NCBI GenBank assembly: GCA_003217035.1
Contig: QCHV01000005.1
Span: 23,279-87,278, forward strand
From: Prochlorococcus sp. AG-402-G22
Lineage (GTDB): Bacteria; Cyanobacteriota; Cyanobacteriia; PCC-6307; Cyanobiaceae
Length of the DNA: 64,000 nt
Direction: 5' to 3'
Shown: positions 16,312 to 25,403 of the stretch, one piece after another
Numbering within the stretch: position 1 is the stretch's first letter
Layout: each line of letters begins with the position of its first letter
The notes under the pieces: generated by a model
Database searches by the model: none
Told to the model about the DNA's origin: nothing
What the model saw: only the letters and a program-made list of their open reading frames with translations
Made by a program: the position numbers and the translations under genes

Positions 16312-17447
16312 TTTGGCGTGACTTTAACGCCAAGGACTATTGGCTTAGATAAACCTGTTGTATTGAAAGTAGACCCTGTTTTATTCAAAAGATTCCACCA
16401 TGCCAATAGTGCAAATGTTAAAGATTCTCTTGCTTGAACTGGAATTCCTACTTCTTTAGATGTAAAAACTTTCATACCTCTGCATCTAGAAATAATTTCT
16501 TGCAATAAAGCAGGGTTTTTAGAACCGCCCCCAGAAACTACAAGCTCTATAGGTTTAATACGTTTCCTTTGGTACAAGTTATCTAAATCTTGGGAAATCA
16601 AAGCAGCAGTAAAAACTGTGAGGGTGGATATTTTATCTTTTATATCTTCGCAACCCATCTCATTCAAACGTCTTTCTAAGTCCTTCCTTCCAAAGAGCTC
16701 CCTTCCTGTTGACTTGGGAGGAATTTCATTAAAAAAAGGCTCCTGAAGCCATTTTTTTATAGCATCAATATCTGGAGAACCGCCAAGAGCTAGTAATCCA
16801 TTGCAATCAAAATTTAATTTGCCATTAGTAATCTTTTGCACAGCAAGATCTATCAGACTATTTCCAGGACCAATATCCCAGCCCAAAACATTGGCATGTT
16901 TATCTGGTCCACAATTAGGAGGAATAAGCGAAATATTGGCTATGCCACCCAAATTTAATACTCCTCGCCAAGAAGAGGTTCTACCTAACAATGCAGCATC
17001 TAATAAAGGGACCAAAGGCGCTCCATGCCCCCCTAACGCCAAATCTTTAGACCTAAAGTCAAAAACAACATCTCGATTAAGAATGATTGCCAATAGAGGT
17101 GCATTTAACATTTGCAAACTTACACCTCGCTTCAACTGATTAGGAGGGCGATGAAAAACAGTCTGTCCATGACACCCAGCAATTGGCGCAAGGCCAGAAG
17201 GATCACAATCTTTAGCTGCTAATGCATAAAATTCAGTAATTGATTCTGAAAGTTCCAGGAAAGCAGCACTGGTTAATTGTGAGCCTTGGCCAAAGTCAAC
17301 TATGGCTTGTTTCAATTCAGAAGGATAATTTATATAGGTCGAATTAATTAACTTCCATTTTGGCCGATCTGGATTGCCGGTAAATTCAACTAGAGAAGCA
17401 TCAACACCATCTGCGCTAGTCCCGCTCATTAAACCCAAAACATACAT
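16308..17447 (-). CDS. anmK: Anhydro-N-acetylmuramic acid kinase AnmK
   Basis: AnmK opens and phosphorylates 1,6-anhydro-N-acetylmuramic acid released from peptidoglycan, producing MurNAc-6-phosphate for wall recycling. The 379-aa product begins MYVLGLMSGTSADGVDAS, the phosphate-binding signature of the family, contains CHGQTVFHRP and the LNLGGIANISLI block, GWDIGPGNSLIDLAV, and the C-terminal VSGGGSKNPALLQEI. Length is normal. It follows the TrkA-like gene by 2 bp on the same strand, which suggests cotranscription, although the functions are unrelated. It shares a TTAA stop with the ribbon-helix-helix gene. Confidence 0.95.
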   Translation of the reverse strand: MYVLGLMSGTSADGVDASLVEFTGNPDRPKWKLINSTYINYPSELKQAIVDFGQGSQLTSAAFLELSESITEFYALAAKDCDPSGLAPIAGCHGQTVFHRPPNQLKRGVSLQMLNAPLLAIILNRDVVFDFRSKDLALGGHGAPLVPLLDAALLGRTSSWRGVLNLGGIANISLIPPNCGPDKHANVLGWDIGPGNSLIDLAVQKITNGKLNFDCNGLLALGGSPDIDAIKKWLQEPFFNEIPPKSTGRELFGRKDLERRLNEMGCEDIKDKISTLTVFTAALISQDLDNLYQRKRIKPIELVVSGGGSKNPALLQEIISRCRGMKVFTSKEVGIPVQARESLTFALLAWWNLLNKTGSTFNTTGLSKPIVLGVKVTPN

Positions 17448-17449
17448 TC

Positions 17450-18154
17450 TTAGCTTTGTGGCAATTTCTGCAAATCTTCCATGAGTCCCATGACAACTAA
17501 AACATGATCTTCTTCTAAAACATATTTAGCTGGGGGGTTGACTGTTAAGCCTTCAGCTGGCCCTGCAGCCAAAACATTTACAAAATAATTTTTACGTAAA
17601 TTAAGGTCACGCAAAGAACGTCCCACAAAAATTGCTGGAGCCTTGATTTCATCGATACCTGTCTGATTATCCAATTCGAGTCTTTCAATCAAATTGGGAC
17701 GTACAAGTTCAAGGCCCAAACGCTCTCCTTGCATCCTTGATGGGAAAACAACCCTATCAGCTCCAACCCGTTTCAACATTTTCTCATGCAAATCACTAGT
17801 AGCTCTCGCAATAACGTGTTGAACACGACTCCCCTCTGTATCTTTGGCAATTAAAGTGGTTGTAATACTTGCCTCAATGGGCTCACTAATACCTACAACA
17901 ACTGTTCCCATTTCAAGTACACCTGCTTCTTTCATTGACTCCTCATCAGTAGAATCAACCACTCTTGCTTCAATGGATGGTTCTAGTTGTCGCAACTCCT
18001 CAATAGCCTTCTCAGATGAATCAACAGCAAGGACATCAACACCGTTTCGAATAAGCTCTCTACAAACTGCACTACCAAAACGGCCAATACCTACAACAGC
18101 AAACCCCAGAGAATCTGCGTCCTTCTTAGGTAGCCATTGCCACCACTCACTCAT
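17450..18154 (-). CDS. TrkA/KtrA-type K+ uptake regulatory subunit (RCK domains)
   Basis: The cytoplasmic gating ring of a Trk/Ktr potassium transporter. The 234-aa protein has an RCK_N Rossmann domain with AVVGIGRFGSAVCRELIRNG and a conserved acidic residue in VLAVDSSEKAIEEL, followed by an RCK_C domain (about residues 150-230, DEIKAPAIFVGRSLRDLNLR to LVVMG). This single-RCK length matches KtrA better than the tandem TrkA of E. coli. It lies 23 bp downstream of the TrkH-like gene, so the channel and its regulator are encoded together. Confidence 0.92.
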   Translation of the reverse strand: MSEWWQWLPKKDADSLGFAVVGIGRFGSAVCRELIRNGVDVLAVDSSEKAIEELRQLEPSIEARVVDSTDEESMKEAGVLEMGTVVVGISEPIEASITTTLIAKDTEGSRVQHVIARATSDLHEKMLKRVGADRVVFPSRMQGERLGLELVRPNLIERLELDNQTGIDEIKAPAIFVGRSLRDLNLRKNYFVNVLAAGPAEGLTVNPPAKYVLEEDHVLVVMGLMEDLQKLPQS

Positions 18155-18177
18155 GATCTTGCCTCATCAATAAAAAT

Positions 18178-19581
18178 TCAAACATACAGATCCTCCCTTG
18201 GGTAGCCAATACGATTCTGATTGTGGATCCTTCCCTTGTTAAGAGCTTGCCAAATTGCACTTAACAATAAAAGTATCCCCAATCTTCCTACAAACATTCC
18301 CACAACAAGTATAAATTGACCAAAATGACTTAATTGCTGTGTAACACCAATATCAAACCCTACTGTTGCAAAAGCAGAAATACAAGTAAAGAGAACCTCT
18401 AAGAAAGAAAAAAGTTCTTTGCCGTCAAAGCTATTAGTCATTGTTATCATCAAAGCCATCATCAAAACAAAAATAAGAGAACCAACAGTAATGCCAACTG
18501 CTTTCAAGATAACCTTGTCAGAAATTTGCCTATGACGTATTACCACATCATCTTGCCCTCTTAAAGTAGATCGAGTCGCAGCCATGAGAGCTGCAACAGT
18601 GGTTGTTTTAATTCCACCGCCTGTACCCCCTGGACTGGCTCCTATAAACATCAATGTCATCAATAATAAAAGTCCAGAGTCGGAAATAGTCTCAACTGAT
18701 ATAGGGATCATTGTGAAACCAGCAGTACGTGCACTTATTGATTGAAAGAAAGAAGTAAAAAAACGTTCTTTGAGATCCATACTAGAAAGCAAATGATTTT
18801 GATTAATAGATTCAGTAAGTAGCAATCCAAATGTTCCTAGAAGAATTAAAAAAACAGAAGTTCTAACAACTAACCTGGTATGAAGACTTAGCTTCTGAAA
18901 TTTAAAATGTTTTCGATTTGTCCAAATATCACTTGTAACTCTCCAACCCAATCCGCCTAGGAAAATTAATAAAAGAATGACAAGATTAACGACCCAATTT
19001 GACCTATATGATTCCATGCTATCTGACCATAGACCAAAGCCAGCATTGTTATAAGCAGAAATGCTGTGGAAAATTGCTGCCCACAATCTGGTCCAAAAAT
19101 TTGAGGTATCAGTAAAGCCAAAGTAAAAAAGAAACAATGCTCCAATTCCAATTAAAATAAATGCAGTTAGAGCAATACCAAGAAATGTTCTTCCAACACC
19201 GCCAACGCCAAATTCATCAAGAGTCTTGCCTCTATCTAGGCGACTCCTAAGCTTAATTCCACTAACAACAAATCCTTGCAAAAAAGTAGTTATTGCCATT
19301 AAGCCTAATCCTCCAATTAAAAGCATTAAAGCTAAAATAATTTGTCCAAATATTGTTAAATCTATCCCTACATCAATAATAGTTAGCCCAGTAACTGTTA
19401 TTGCAGAGGTTGCAGTAAAGAAAGACTCCCAAAGACCAACATTTTCACTAGAGCATATAGGCATAGCCAAAACAATCGTGCCCAAAAGAACAACTAGTAA
19501 TCCAGTGGCCACTGTGAATTGAGGAACAGATAAACGTCTATACCATGCATATTTTCTATTAACTACTTTAGATAAAATCAC
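18178..19581 (-). CDS. TrkH/KtrB-type potassium transporter membrane subunit
   Basis: The K+-translocating (often Na+-dependent) membrane subunit. The 467-aa protein has the four repeated membrane-pore-membrane units of the Trk/Ktr/HKT superfamily: filter-loop segments include TSAITVTGLTIIDVG, SISAYNNAGFGLWSDSM, SISARTAGFTMIPI and CISAFATVGFDIGVT, each with the pore glycine expected. The conserved GGTGGGIKTTTVAAL motif in the third unit is also present. It precedes the TrkA-like gene and follows the SLC13 gene after 50 bp, all on the minus strand. Function as the main K+ uptake system is inferred from family and pairing. Confidence 0.94.
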   Translation of the reverse strand: MILSKVVNRKYAWYRRLSVPQFTVATGLLVVLLGTIVLAMPICSSENVGLWESFFTATSAITVTGLTIIDVGIDLTIFGQIILALMLLIGGLGLMAITTFLQGFVVSGIKLRSRLDRGKTLDEFGVGGVGRTFLGIALTAFILIGIGALFLFYFGFTDTSNFWTRLWAAIFHSISAYNNAGFGLWSDSMESYRSNWVVNLVILLLIFLGGLGWRVTSDIWTNRKHFKFQKLSLHTRLVVRTSVFLILLGTFGLLLTESINQNHLLSSMDLKERFFTSFFQSISARTAGFTMIPISVETISDSGLLLLMTLMFIGASPGGTGGGIKTTTVAALMAATRSTLRGQDDVVIRHRQISDKVILKAVGITVGSLIFVLMMALMITMTNSFDGKELFSFLEVLFTCISAFATVGFDIGVTQQLSHFGQFILVVGMFVGRLGILLLLSAIWQALNKGRIHNQNRIGYPREDLYV

Positions 19582-19631
19582 TGTTCAGAACATAGCTAAG
19601 AAAAAGAAATTTTCGCGTAAAGAATACATTT

Positions 19632-21464
19632 TTAGGTTCCACCGTATTGCCAAAGAATTAAAAGAGGGACAATTAGAGTCATCATTGCTGTAAGACCAGC
19701 ACCATATCTAGTTACATCAAGAAAACGATAGCGCCCAGGAGCAAATACCATCAAATTAGTTTGATATCCCATAGGAGTTAAAAAAGATTGACTTGCTCCA
19801 AACAAAACAGTCATCAGAAGAGCCATGGGGGGTAAATTCATACCTGGTGCAAGTTGAACGGCTACTGGGGCCAATAAAGCGACAGAAGCTGCATTACTAA
19901 GGAATTGAGTAAAGATAGTCGTTAAAAAGAAAACAACTAATAAGGCTATATAACTAGGAAATCCTACTAACCAATATTCCAGACTTCTAGCAAAAGCATC
20001 AGCCAATCCAGTTGTTTGCATGGCAACACTAAAACTAGAAAGGGATCCCAATAAAAGTATTACATCAAGTCTTATAGATCTCTGCACTTCAGCAGGTCTT
20101 AAACAGCCACCCATAACCATTGCTATAACTGCAAGCAATACAGACGCTACTAATGGCAATGAGGTCAAGGTTGGCAAAAGAATCATTGCAAGAGCAATAG
20201 CTATAGCAATTGGTTTACGACTGACAGTAGGTAAATCATTCTCAAATTGATCCAATACAAGTAAATCATTACTAGCCTGAAGCCCCCTAATGGAATCAAC
20301 AGGTGCCTGTAAGAGCAATACATCACCTTCGCGTAAAATTGCTTGACCAAGTCGTTCTTGTACAGTCTGTTGGCCTCTTCTCAGAGCTAAAACAGTCGCA
20401 TTATGGCGTTGTCTAAACCTGAGCTCACGAAGGCTTGCGCCTGCCAAAGTTGAACCCGCAGGAAGAAGAACTTCTACTGTTTTTTGTCCTTCTCCAGCAA
20501 ACGAATCAGATTGTTGGCCTGAATCGCCATCCTTTCTATACGAATGCTTTGCAAGTTGAACAGTATGCTCTTGCTGAAGACGTAACAAGTCTGTGCGAGT
20601 AACTCTCAGCAATAAGCAATCACCAGGTTCAATTAATCGATCTGCAAGAGGAGGTAAGAATCTTTCTTTACCTCTTTGCAATTCCAAGACATCAACATCA
20701 AATCGACGTTGCAATCTACTATTATGCAAAGACTTCCCAACCAATTCAGAATCAATTGGAATAGTAACTTCCGTGAAATATCCGGTTTGGCCAGGACTGC
20801 CAACAAATTCACTCTTGTCTCTCCCTCTATCAGGCAATAGCCTTTGAGGTGCAAATAACAAATAGAAAGTTCCTAGTAGCCAAATAGGAACACCTATAGC
20901 AGTAAAGCTAAATAATTCCAACGAGCCATACCCAAGTTGTTGACTAATATCACTAACCAAAAGATTTACTGAGCTCCCTAACAAAGTCAAAGTACCTCCC
21001 AAAACTGTTGCAAAAGAGAGCGGGAGTAAAACTCTAGAAGGAGAAAGGTTTCGTTTAAGACACCACGCCTCTATTACAGGCAAAAGAGAAGCGACTACTG
21101 GTGTATTAGGCACAATCCCTGAAATTGGAGCTACAACAAAGCCTAAAAATGCAATTAACCGCCTCGGAGTTCTAATACTTTCAGAGGCAATTAATTCTCG
21201 CAATCTATCTAAAGCTCCACTTTTAAATAAAGCGGCGGAGACGGCAAATAACCCCATCAAAGTTATTAATGCTGGACTGCCAAAACCAGACAATGCCTTT
21301 TGAGGAGATAAAACTCCTGTAGCCATTAACAATGAAACACTTAAAAGACCAGTTAATTCAGGTGCTAAAAAACCACTCACAAAAAGCACAATTGCCAACA
21401 ACAAAACCCCCAAAGTGATAAGGGCCTGCGGATTTTCTAATACTGCCCTTATTAGCTCATTCAT
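19632..21464 (-). CDS. SLC13-family permease with two RCK_C (TrkA-C) domains
   Basis: A 610-aa secondary transporter of the divalent-anion:Na+ symporter/ArsB-NhaD group. N-terminal membrane helices include the family stretch ISGIVPNTPVVASLLPVIE, and the C-terminal half includes FTQFLSNAASVALLAPVAV, the two Asn-containing helical hairpins of this fold. Between them (about residues 225-390) are two RCK_C-type domains (SELVGKSLHNSRLQRRFDVDV and GSTLAGASLRELRFRQRHNATV), which may bind a nucleotide or ligand and gate transport. Relatives include the sulfate transporter SLT/SAC1-like proteins, but substrate cannot be assigned. It lies upstream of trkH-trkA in the same run. Confidence 0.85.
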   Translation of the reverse strand: MNELIRAVLENPQALITLGVLLLAIVLFVSGFLAPELTGLLSVSLLMATGVLSPQKALSGFGSPALITLMGLFAVSAALFKSGALDRLRELIASESIRTPRRLIAFLGFVVAPISGIVPNTPVVASLLPVIEAWCLKRNLSPSRVLLPLSFATVLGGTLTLLGSSVNLLVSDISQQLGYGSLELFSFTAIGVPIWLLGTFYLLFAPQRLLPDRGRDKSEFVGSPGQTGYFTEVTIPIDSELVGKSLHNSRLQRRFDVDVLELQRGKERFLPPLADRLIEPGDCLLLRVTRTDLLRLQQEHTVQLAKHSYRKDGDSGQQSDSFAGEGQKTVEVLLPAGSTLAGASLRELRFRQRHNATVLALRRGQQTVQERLGQAILREGDVLLLQAPVDSIRGLQASNDLLVLDQFENDLPTVSRKPIAIAIALAMILLPTLTSLPLVASVLLAVIAMVMGGCLRPAEVQRSIRLDVILLLGSLSSFSVAMQTTGLADAFARSLEYWLVGFPSYIALLVVFFLTTIFTQFLSNAASVALLAPVAVQLAPGMNLPPMALLMTVLFGASQSFLTPMGYQTNLMVFAPGRYRFLDVTRYGAGLTAMMTLIVPLLILWQYGGT

Positions 21465-21558
21465 ATTGTTCGAGTCTCATTTGCCTAATTAATAATTCAT
21501 GCCAGCTAAAAAGAAAATGCAAAAGTGACACCTTCAACCCTACTTAACATTGTCTCAA

Positions 21559-22746
21559 TTAAAAGGCTTTCTTGCCATCTAGTGGCAAGAACCAAGACCC
21601 TGCAGATCTAATACCTAAAGAAAGACTAGGCATCTTGGATAAATAAGCAAGTCGTCTCAATCGAAACGCAAGTGGGCCAGAAATAGTTATTCCTAAACCA
21701 GTAATAGTTGCTTTGCCAATACCTAAGCTGAGCATTTCTCCTCTATCAACGTATTCGAAGTGATTTAGTGGTCTTTTTTCGCATAAGGCAATTATATTTT
21801 GAGCAGCAACCTCACCATGTTGCATTGCTAGTTGAGCAGTACCCATAGAAAGGCTATTTAAATCGCAAGCAATATCACCTATAGCAAAAACATCTTCTGC
21901 ACCTTTGACTCTCAAGCTGGAATCAATTACTAATCTTTCTTCTGAGAAGAACTCAGAGGCTATGCCTAATGGAACAGTCGGTTTGACACCCGCAGTCCAA
22001 ATCAACCCTGCATAGCCTAAAGAGACATTTTGAGAATCACTCTGCGCAACATTTTGAATTTGCACATTATCTCTATTAACTCTAAGAACCCTTGTTCTCA
22101 AAAGTATTTTAATTCTCCTTTTGTTTAAAGCTTGCTCTGCTTGCTCTTGATTAAATGAATGACTTTTAGGCAGAACCCTATCTCCTATTTCAATCAAGTT
22201 AATCGTAATGTCTTCACTAAGAAGGTCTGAGATCTTACAAGCAAGTTCTACTCCAGTTGCTCCTGCACCAACAATGATAATTGTTTTTCTATTATCACAT
22301 GACGAATTCATCCTTGATATCAAACCTTTCAATATCTCCACATCATTTAATTGATTAAACATTAATGCATTTTCAAAAACACCTGGCACACCTAATGCAT
22401 CTGGTTTTGACCCTGTGGCAATAACAAGCTTGTGATAATTAATAATTTTGTTTAAAGAAGTAAAAACTTGCTTTTTATTTATATCAATTTTCTCCACATA
22501 CTCTTCCACTAAGACTATTCCCTTGCCTTTCAACAAGCTGGAATAAGAAGGGGCAACCTCCCATCTTTTAAGCTCACCACTTAAAAGTTCATAAAGAAGT
22601 GGTAAAAAAACAAATTTTGAACGAGGTTCAATTAAAACAACTGAGGTGTTTGGTCTATGCCTAACTAAAGACAATGCAGTAGTTAATCCGCCAAACCCCC
22701 CTCCAATTACAACAATCAAACCAGAATTGGGAGAATTACCAGACAT
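21559..22746 (-). CDS. NAD(P)/FAD-dependent oxidoreductase, type II NADH dehydrogenase-like
   Basis: A membrane-associated flavoprotein of the NDH-2/NdbB group that would pass electrons from NAD(P)H to quinone without pumping protons. From the ATG at 22746 (395 aa) the FAD motif VVIGGGFGGLTTAL appears at about residues 12-25, and the second dinucleotide motif IIIVGAGATGVELACKI at about 165. The LIWTAGVKPTVP and VFAIGDIACD segments are also typical. An in-frame TTG three codons upstream (22755) is less likely. It sits at the 5' end of the minus-strand run leading to the SLC13 and Trk genes, and diverges from cysH across about 60 bp. Confidence 0.85.
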   Translation of the reverse strand: MSGNSPNSGLIVVIGGGFGGLTTALSLVRHRPNTSVVLIEPRSKFVFLPLLYELLSGELKRWEVAPSYSSLLKGKGIVLVEEYVEKIDINKKQVFTSLNKIINYHKLVIATGSKPDALGVPGVFENALMFNQLNDVEILKGLISRMNSSCDNRKTIIIVGAGATGVELACKISDLLSEDITINLIEIGDRVLPKSHSFNQEQAEQALNKRRIKILLRTRVLRVNRDNVQIQNVAQSDSQNVSLGYAGLIWTAGVKPTVPLGIASEFFSEERLVIDSSLRVKGAEDVFAIGDIACDLNSLSMGTAQLAMQHGEVAAQNIIALCEKRPLNHFEYVDRGEMLSLGIGKATITGLGITISGPLAFRLRRLAYLSKMPSLSLGIRSAGSWFLPLDGKKAF

Positions 22747-22808
22747 CAGTACCAAGCCTGAGATGATTAAAAGACGCTAAATGAATTTCTACTCAAAAGC
22801 GATAATGG

Positions 22809-23564
22809 ATGAAAAACATGTCTAATAAAATAGTGAAAGAAAATTTACTTTCCAAAATCCAGCTAGAAAAGACTAGAGAGTATCTTAAAAAAATCTCTCC
22901 GGAAAAGAGAATCGAATGGGGGTATGAGCAATTTGGAGCAAAATTTGCTGTCACTACAAGCTTTGGAATTCAATCGGCAGTTTTATTACATATGGTTTAT
23001 AAACTTAAAAGTAACATAAAAATTATTTGGGTAGACACAGGTTATCTTCCAAAAGAAACTTATCAGTATGCAGAACTATTAACAACGAAATTTTGTCTTG
23101 ACATCACAGTTGCTCAAAGTACTATTTCGCCTGCAAGAATGGAAGCTATATATGGAGAATTGTGGAAAACCAATTCAGTACAAGATGTGGAAAAATATAA
23201 TTTAATCCGAAAAGTGGAACCATTGGAAAATGCAATGGAGCAAATTGAAGTTGATTGTTGGGCAAGTGGTGTGAGAGGTGGACAAACGACTCATCGTCGT
23301 TCTATGACTTTGTTAGATCCGATTAGAAATCGTCTTTCAATCAGACCAATCCTTGAATGGACTCAGAAAGATATTTTTTATTACATGAAAAATAACAACC
23401 TGCCAGAACATCCTCTCTTTTCTAAAGGCTATTCAACAGTTGGAGATTGGCATTCAAGTGCACCAGATGGACCTGAAGGGGTAGGAAGAGATACTCGATT
23501 TCATGGTTTAAAACAAGAATGTGGTATTCATCTACCAAATCAAAATCAGGTTGGTCAAAGTTGA
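22809..23564 (+). CDS. cysH: Phosphoadenylyl-sulfate (PAPS) reductase CysH
   Basis: CysH reduces PAPS (or APS) to sulfite with thioredoxin in assimilatory sulfate reduction. The 251-aa protein has the PP-loop nucleotide-binding region FAVTTSFGIQSAVLLHMV, the SGVRGGQTTHR arginine loop, and the catalytic C-terminal ECGIH motif with its single cysteine. The paired cysteines that bind a 4Fe-4S cluster in APS reductases are missing (the region reads NLIRKVEPL), so it should be a PAPS-type enzyme. Its last codons overlap the start region of coaX. Confidence 0.94.
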   Translation: MKNMSNKIVKENLLSKIQLEKTREYLKKISPEKRIEWGYEQFGAKFAVTTSFGIQSAVLLHMVYKLKSNIKIIWVDTGYLPKETYQYAELLTTKFCLDITVAQSTISPARMEAIYGELWKTNSVQDVEKYNLIRKVEPLENAMEQIEVDCWASGVRGGQTTHRRSMTLLDPIRNRLSIRPILEWTQKDIFYYMKNNNLPEHPLFSKGYSTVGDWHSSAPDGPEGVGRDTRFHGLKQECGIHLPNQNQVGQS

Positions 23565-24244
23565 AAGAAAGAAAATGTTGCTTGTTAATTGGCAACACAA
23601 GGTGGCACTGGGCCTTCAAAGATAACGAGAAATGGTGTTTCTCTCATACATATCCTGATGAGCAAAAACTACAATCTCTAAACACCTCAATACTTAAATG
23701 GGCAGCTGTTGGAAAAATTCCAAAAAACATTCTTATTCCAAGCAAACAAATCAAAACATCAGATATTCCTTTTTTAAAACTTCCTAAATGGCTAGGAGTT
23801 GACAGGGCATTGGGAGGTTGGGCTGCATTCCAAAAAACAAAACATCAAGATATACATAGGAAGGGGCTTCTTCTGGTAGATGCAGGAACGGTTTTTAGCC
23901 TGACTAAATTTAAATCTGATGGAACATTTGAAGGTGGGCAACTAATTCCTGGATTGCAACTACAGCAATATGCAATGTCTAAAGGAACTGAAAATCTGTT
24001 TATGCCAAGAGAAATCAACATCCCAAAAGATTTATTTCCATTAAAGACCGAAGAGGCAATGCTTCAAGGTAGTTTCCAATCATTAATAGGAACTTTACTA
24101 AATGCTGACCGACAATTATCAATACCTATTTGGCTGTGTGGAGGTGACTCAGAAATACTTTATAAGAATCTACAGTCACATAAACTCGATATAACTCTAT
24201 GTCCTAATCTTGTTCTAGAGGGGATGGTAGACCTAATAAACTAA
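23561..24244 (+). CDS. coaX: Type III pantothenate kinase CoaX
   Basis: CoaX phosphorylates pantothenate, the first step of coenzyme A synthesis. The ASKHA-type fold is recognised from LLIGNTRWHWAF (phosphate-binding loop near the N-terminus), GVDRALGGWAAF and LLVDAGTVFSLTKF, and WLCGGDSEIL near the C-terminus. I chose a TTG at 23561 that overlaps the cysH stop as TTGA, which gives a normal N-terminus for the family; an ATG at 23519 would add 14 residues and overlap cysH by 46 bp. Some motif residues are unusual (IGNTRW where DVGNT is common). It is convergent with bcp, 3 bp apart. Confidence 0.85.
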   Translation: MKERKCCLLIGNTRWHWAFKDNEKWCFSHTYPDEQKLQSLNTSILKWAAVGKIPKNILIPSKQIKTSDIPFLKLPKWLGVDRALGGWAAFQKTKHQDIHRKGLLLVDAGTVFSLTKFKSDGTFEGGQLIPGLQLQQYAMSKGTENLFMPREINIPKDLFPLKTEEAMLQGSFQSLIGTLLNADRQLSIPIWLCGGDSEILYKNLQSHKLDITLCPNLVLEGMVDLIN

Positions 24245-24247
24245 ACA

Positions 24248-24715
24248 TCACTCCAATCCAAGATCAGTCAGAATTTGTGTAGCCATAGTGGCCGCTTTCA
24301 CTTTATGATAAATCAACTCAATTTTTCCTTCTGAATTAACAACAAAAGTCTTCCTCATCATACCCATATACTCCCTTCCCATAAATTTTTTCAATCCATA
24401 ACTTTCATAAGAAGCTGCAACCAAGCAAGGCTCACTATCAGTAAGTAAGGTAAAAGGTAAGTTATATTTAGATATAAATTTAAGATGTGATTTGTCTGAG
24501 TCTTTGCTAATGCCTAATACCTGAATCCCATGAGATTGGAAACTATCCCAAAGATCTCGAAAATTACAAGCTTCTTTTGTGCATCCAGGTGTGTCATCTT
24601 TGGGATAAAAATAAATTACAACTCGTTTACCTTTAAATGAAGAGAGGGAAACAGATGTGCCATTTTGATCAGGGAGAGTAAAGCCTGGTGCCTTATCGCC
24701 AACTTGAAGAACCAT
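24248..24715 (-). CDS. bcp: Thioredoxin-dependent peroxiredoxin (BCP/PrxQ)
   Basis: A thiol peroxidase that reduces hydrogen peroxide and alkyl hydroperoxides. The 155-aa protein has the PrxQ core YFYPKDDTPGCTKEACNFRD, where the first Cys is the peroxidatic residue and the second, five residues later, is the resolving one. The N-terminal VGDKAPGFTLPDQNG and the FVVNSEGKIELIYHKVKA region complete the typical fold. Length is usual. The start ATG at 24715 lies inside or adjacent to the divergent phosphopantetheinyl transferase gene, so promoters of each gene must lie within the other. Confidence 0.95.
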   Translation of the reverse strand: MVLQVGDKAPGFTLPDQNGTSVSLSSFKGKRVVIYFYPKDDTPGCTKEACNFRDLWDSFQSHGIQVLGISKDSDKSHLKFISKYNLPFTLLTDSEPCLVAASYESYGLKKFMGREYMGMMRKTFVVNSEGKIELIYHKVKAATMATQILTDLGLE

Positions 24716-25377
24716 TGCAACCTACTGAAGTTTCTAATGCAAGCGTACTTCCTCTTTGGATATTTCAGAAAAACGCGCCGCTAAAAGCGATTACAGCTTC
24801 TGAAAAGAAGATAGCCAATGCATTAACAGCCAATCGGGGCAAAGAGTTTGAGTTTTCAAGAGGGTATGTACGCTTTGCATTGTCACAACTATTAGGGATA
24901 GATCCTCTGAAAATCCCTATGACGGCAGATCCCGGCAAACCACCACGACTCGCAGAAGGCTGGGGATACCTAAGTTTTAGTCATTGCTCAGATGCGATTT
25001 TATTAGGTTGGTCTGATGAAAAGTTAGGAGTTGATATAGAAAGAACCGATAGAACTTTTGAAGCTCAGGCAATAGCGAATAGATTCTTCAATAAAAAAGA
25101 AATAGAAATACTTAGTAACTTAAATAAAGAAAACATGAGATTAAATGTTCTTGAACACTGGGTAGTCAAAGAAGCTGCTATAAAGTGGCAAAGAGGTAAA
25201 CTGATTCAAGGATTAATAGATTGGTCTTGGGACAAAAAAAATAACATCGCTATTAACAGAAGATTAAATTACAAGTTAAATATCAATCAACTCAAATACA
25301 AAGAGTGGCATATAGCGATCTCTTCGAATAAGTTAAAATCAAAATGTTATCCTATGATTTGCATTAATTCGAATTAA
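24688..25377 (+). CDS. 4'-phosphopantetheinyl transferase superfamily protein (Sfp/HetI-like)
   Basis: It transfers the phosphopantetheine arm of CoA to acyl or peptidyl carrier proteins. The 229-aa protein contains the three family motifs: LSFSHCSDAILLGWS with GVDIERTDR (Mg2+-binding D and E), RFFNKKEIEIL, and EHWVVKEAAIKWQRGKL (active-site W-x-x-K-E-A). In cyanobacteria one Sfp-like enzyme usually serves fatty-acid ACP. The GTG at 24688 overlaps bcp by 28 bp on the opposite strand; a TTG at 24715 would remove the overlap. The C-terminal 30 residues are variable and AT-rich. Confidence 0.88.
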   Translation: MPYRQLEEPLQPTEVSNASVLPLWIFQKNAPLKAITASEKKIANALTANRGKEFEFSRGYVRFALSQLLGIDPLKIPMTADPGKPPRLAEGWGYLSFSHCSDAILLGWSDEKLGVDIERTDRTFEAQAIANRFFNKKEIEILSNLNKENMRLNVLEHWVVKEAAIKWQRGKLIQGLIDWSWDKKNNIAINRRLNYKLNINQLKYKEWHIAISSNKLKSKCYPMICINSN

Positions 25378-25403
25378 TAGTAATTAGAATCTAACTATAT
25401 TAT

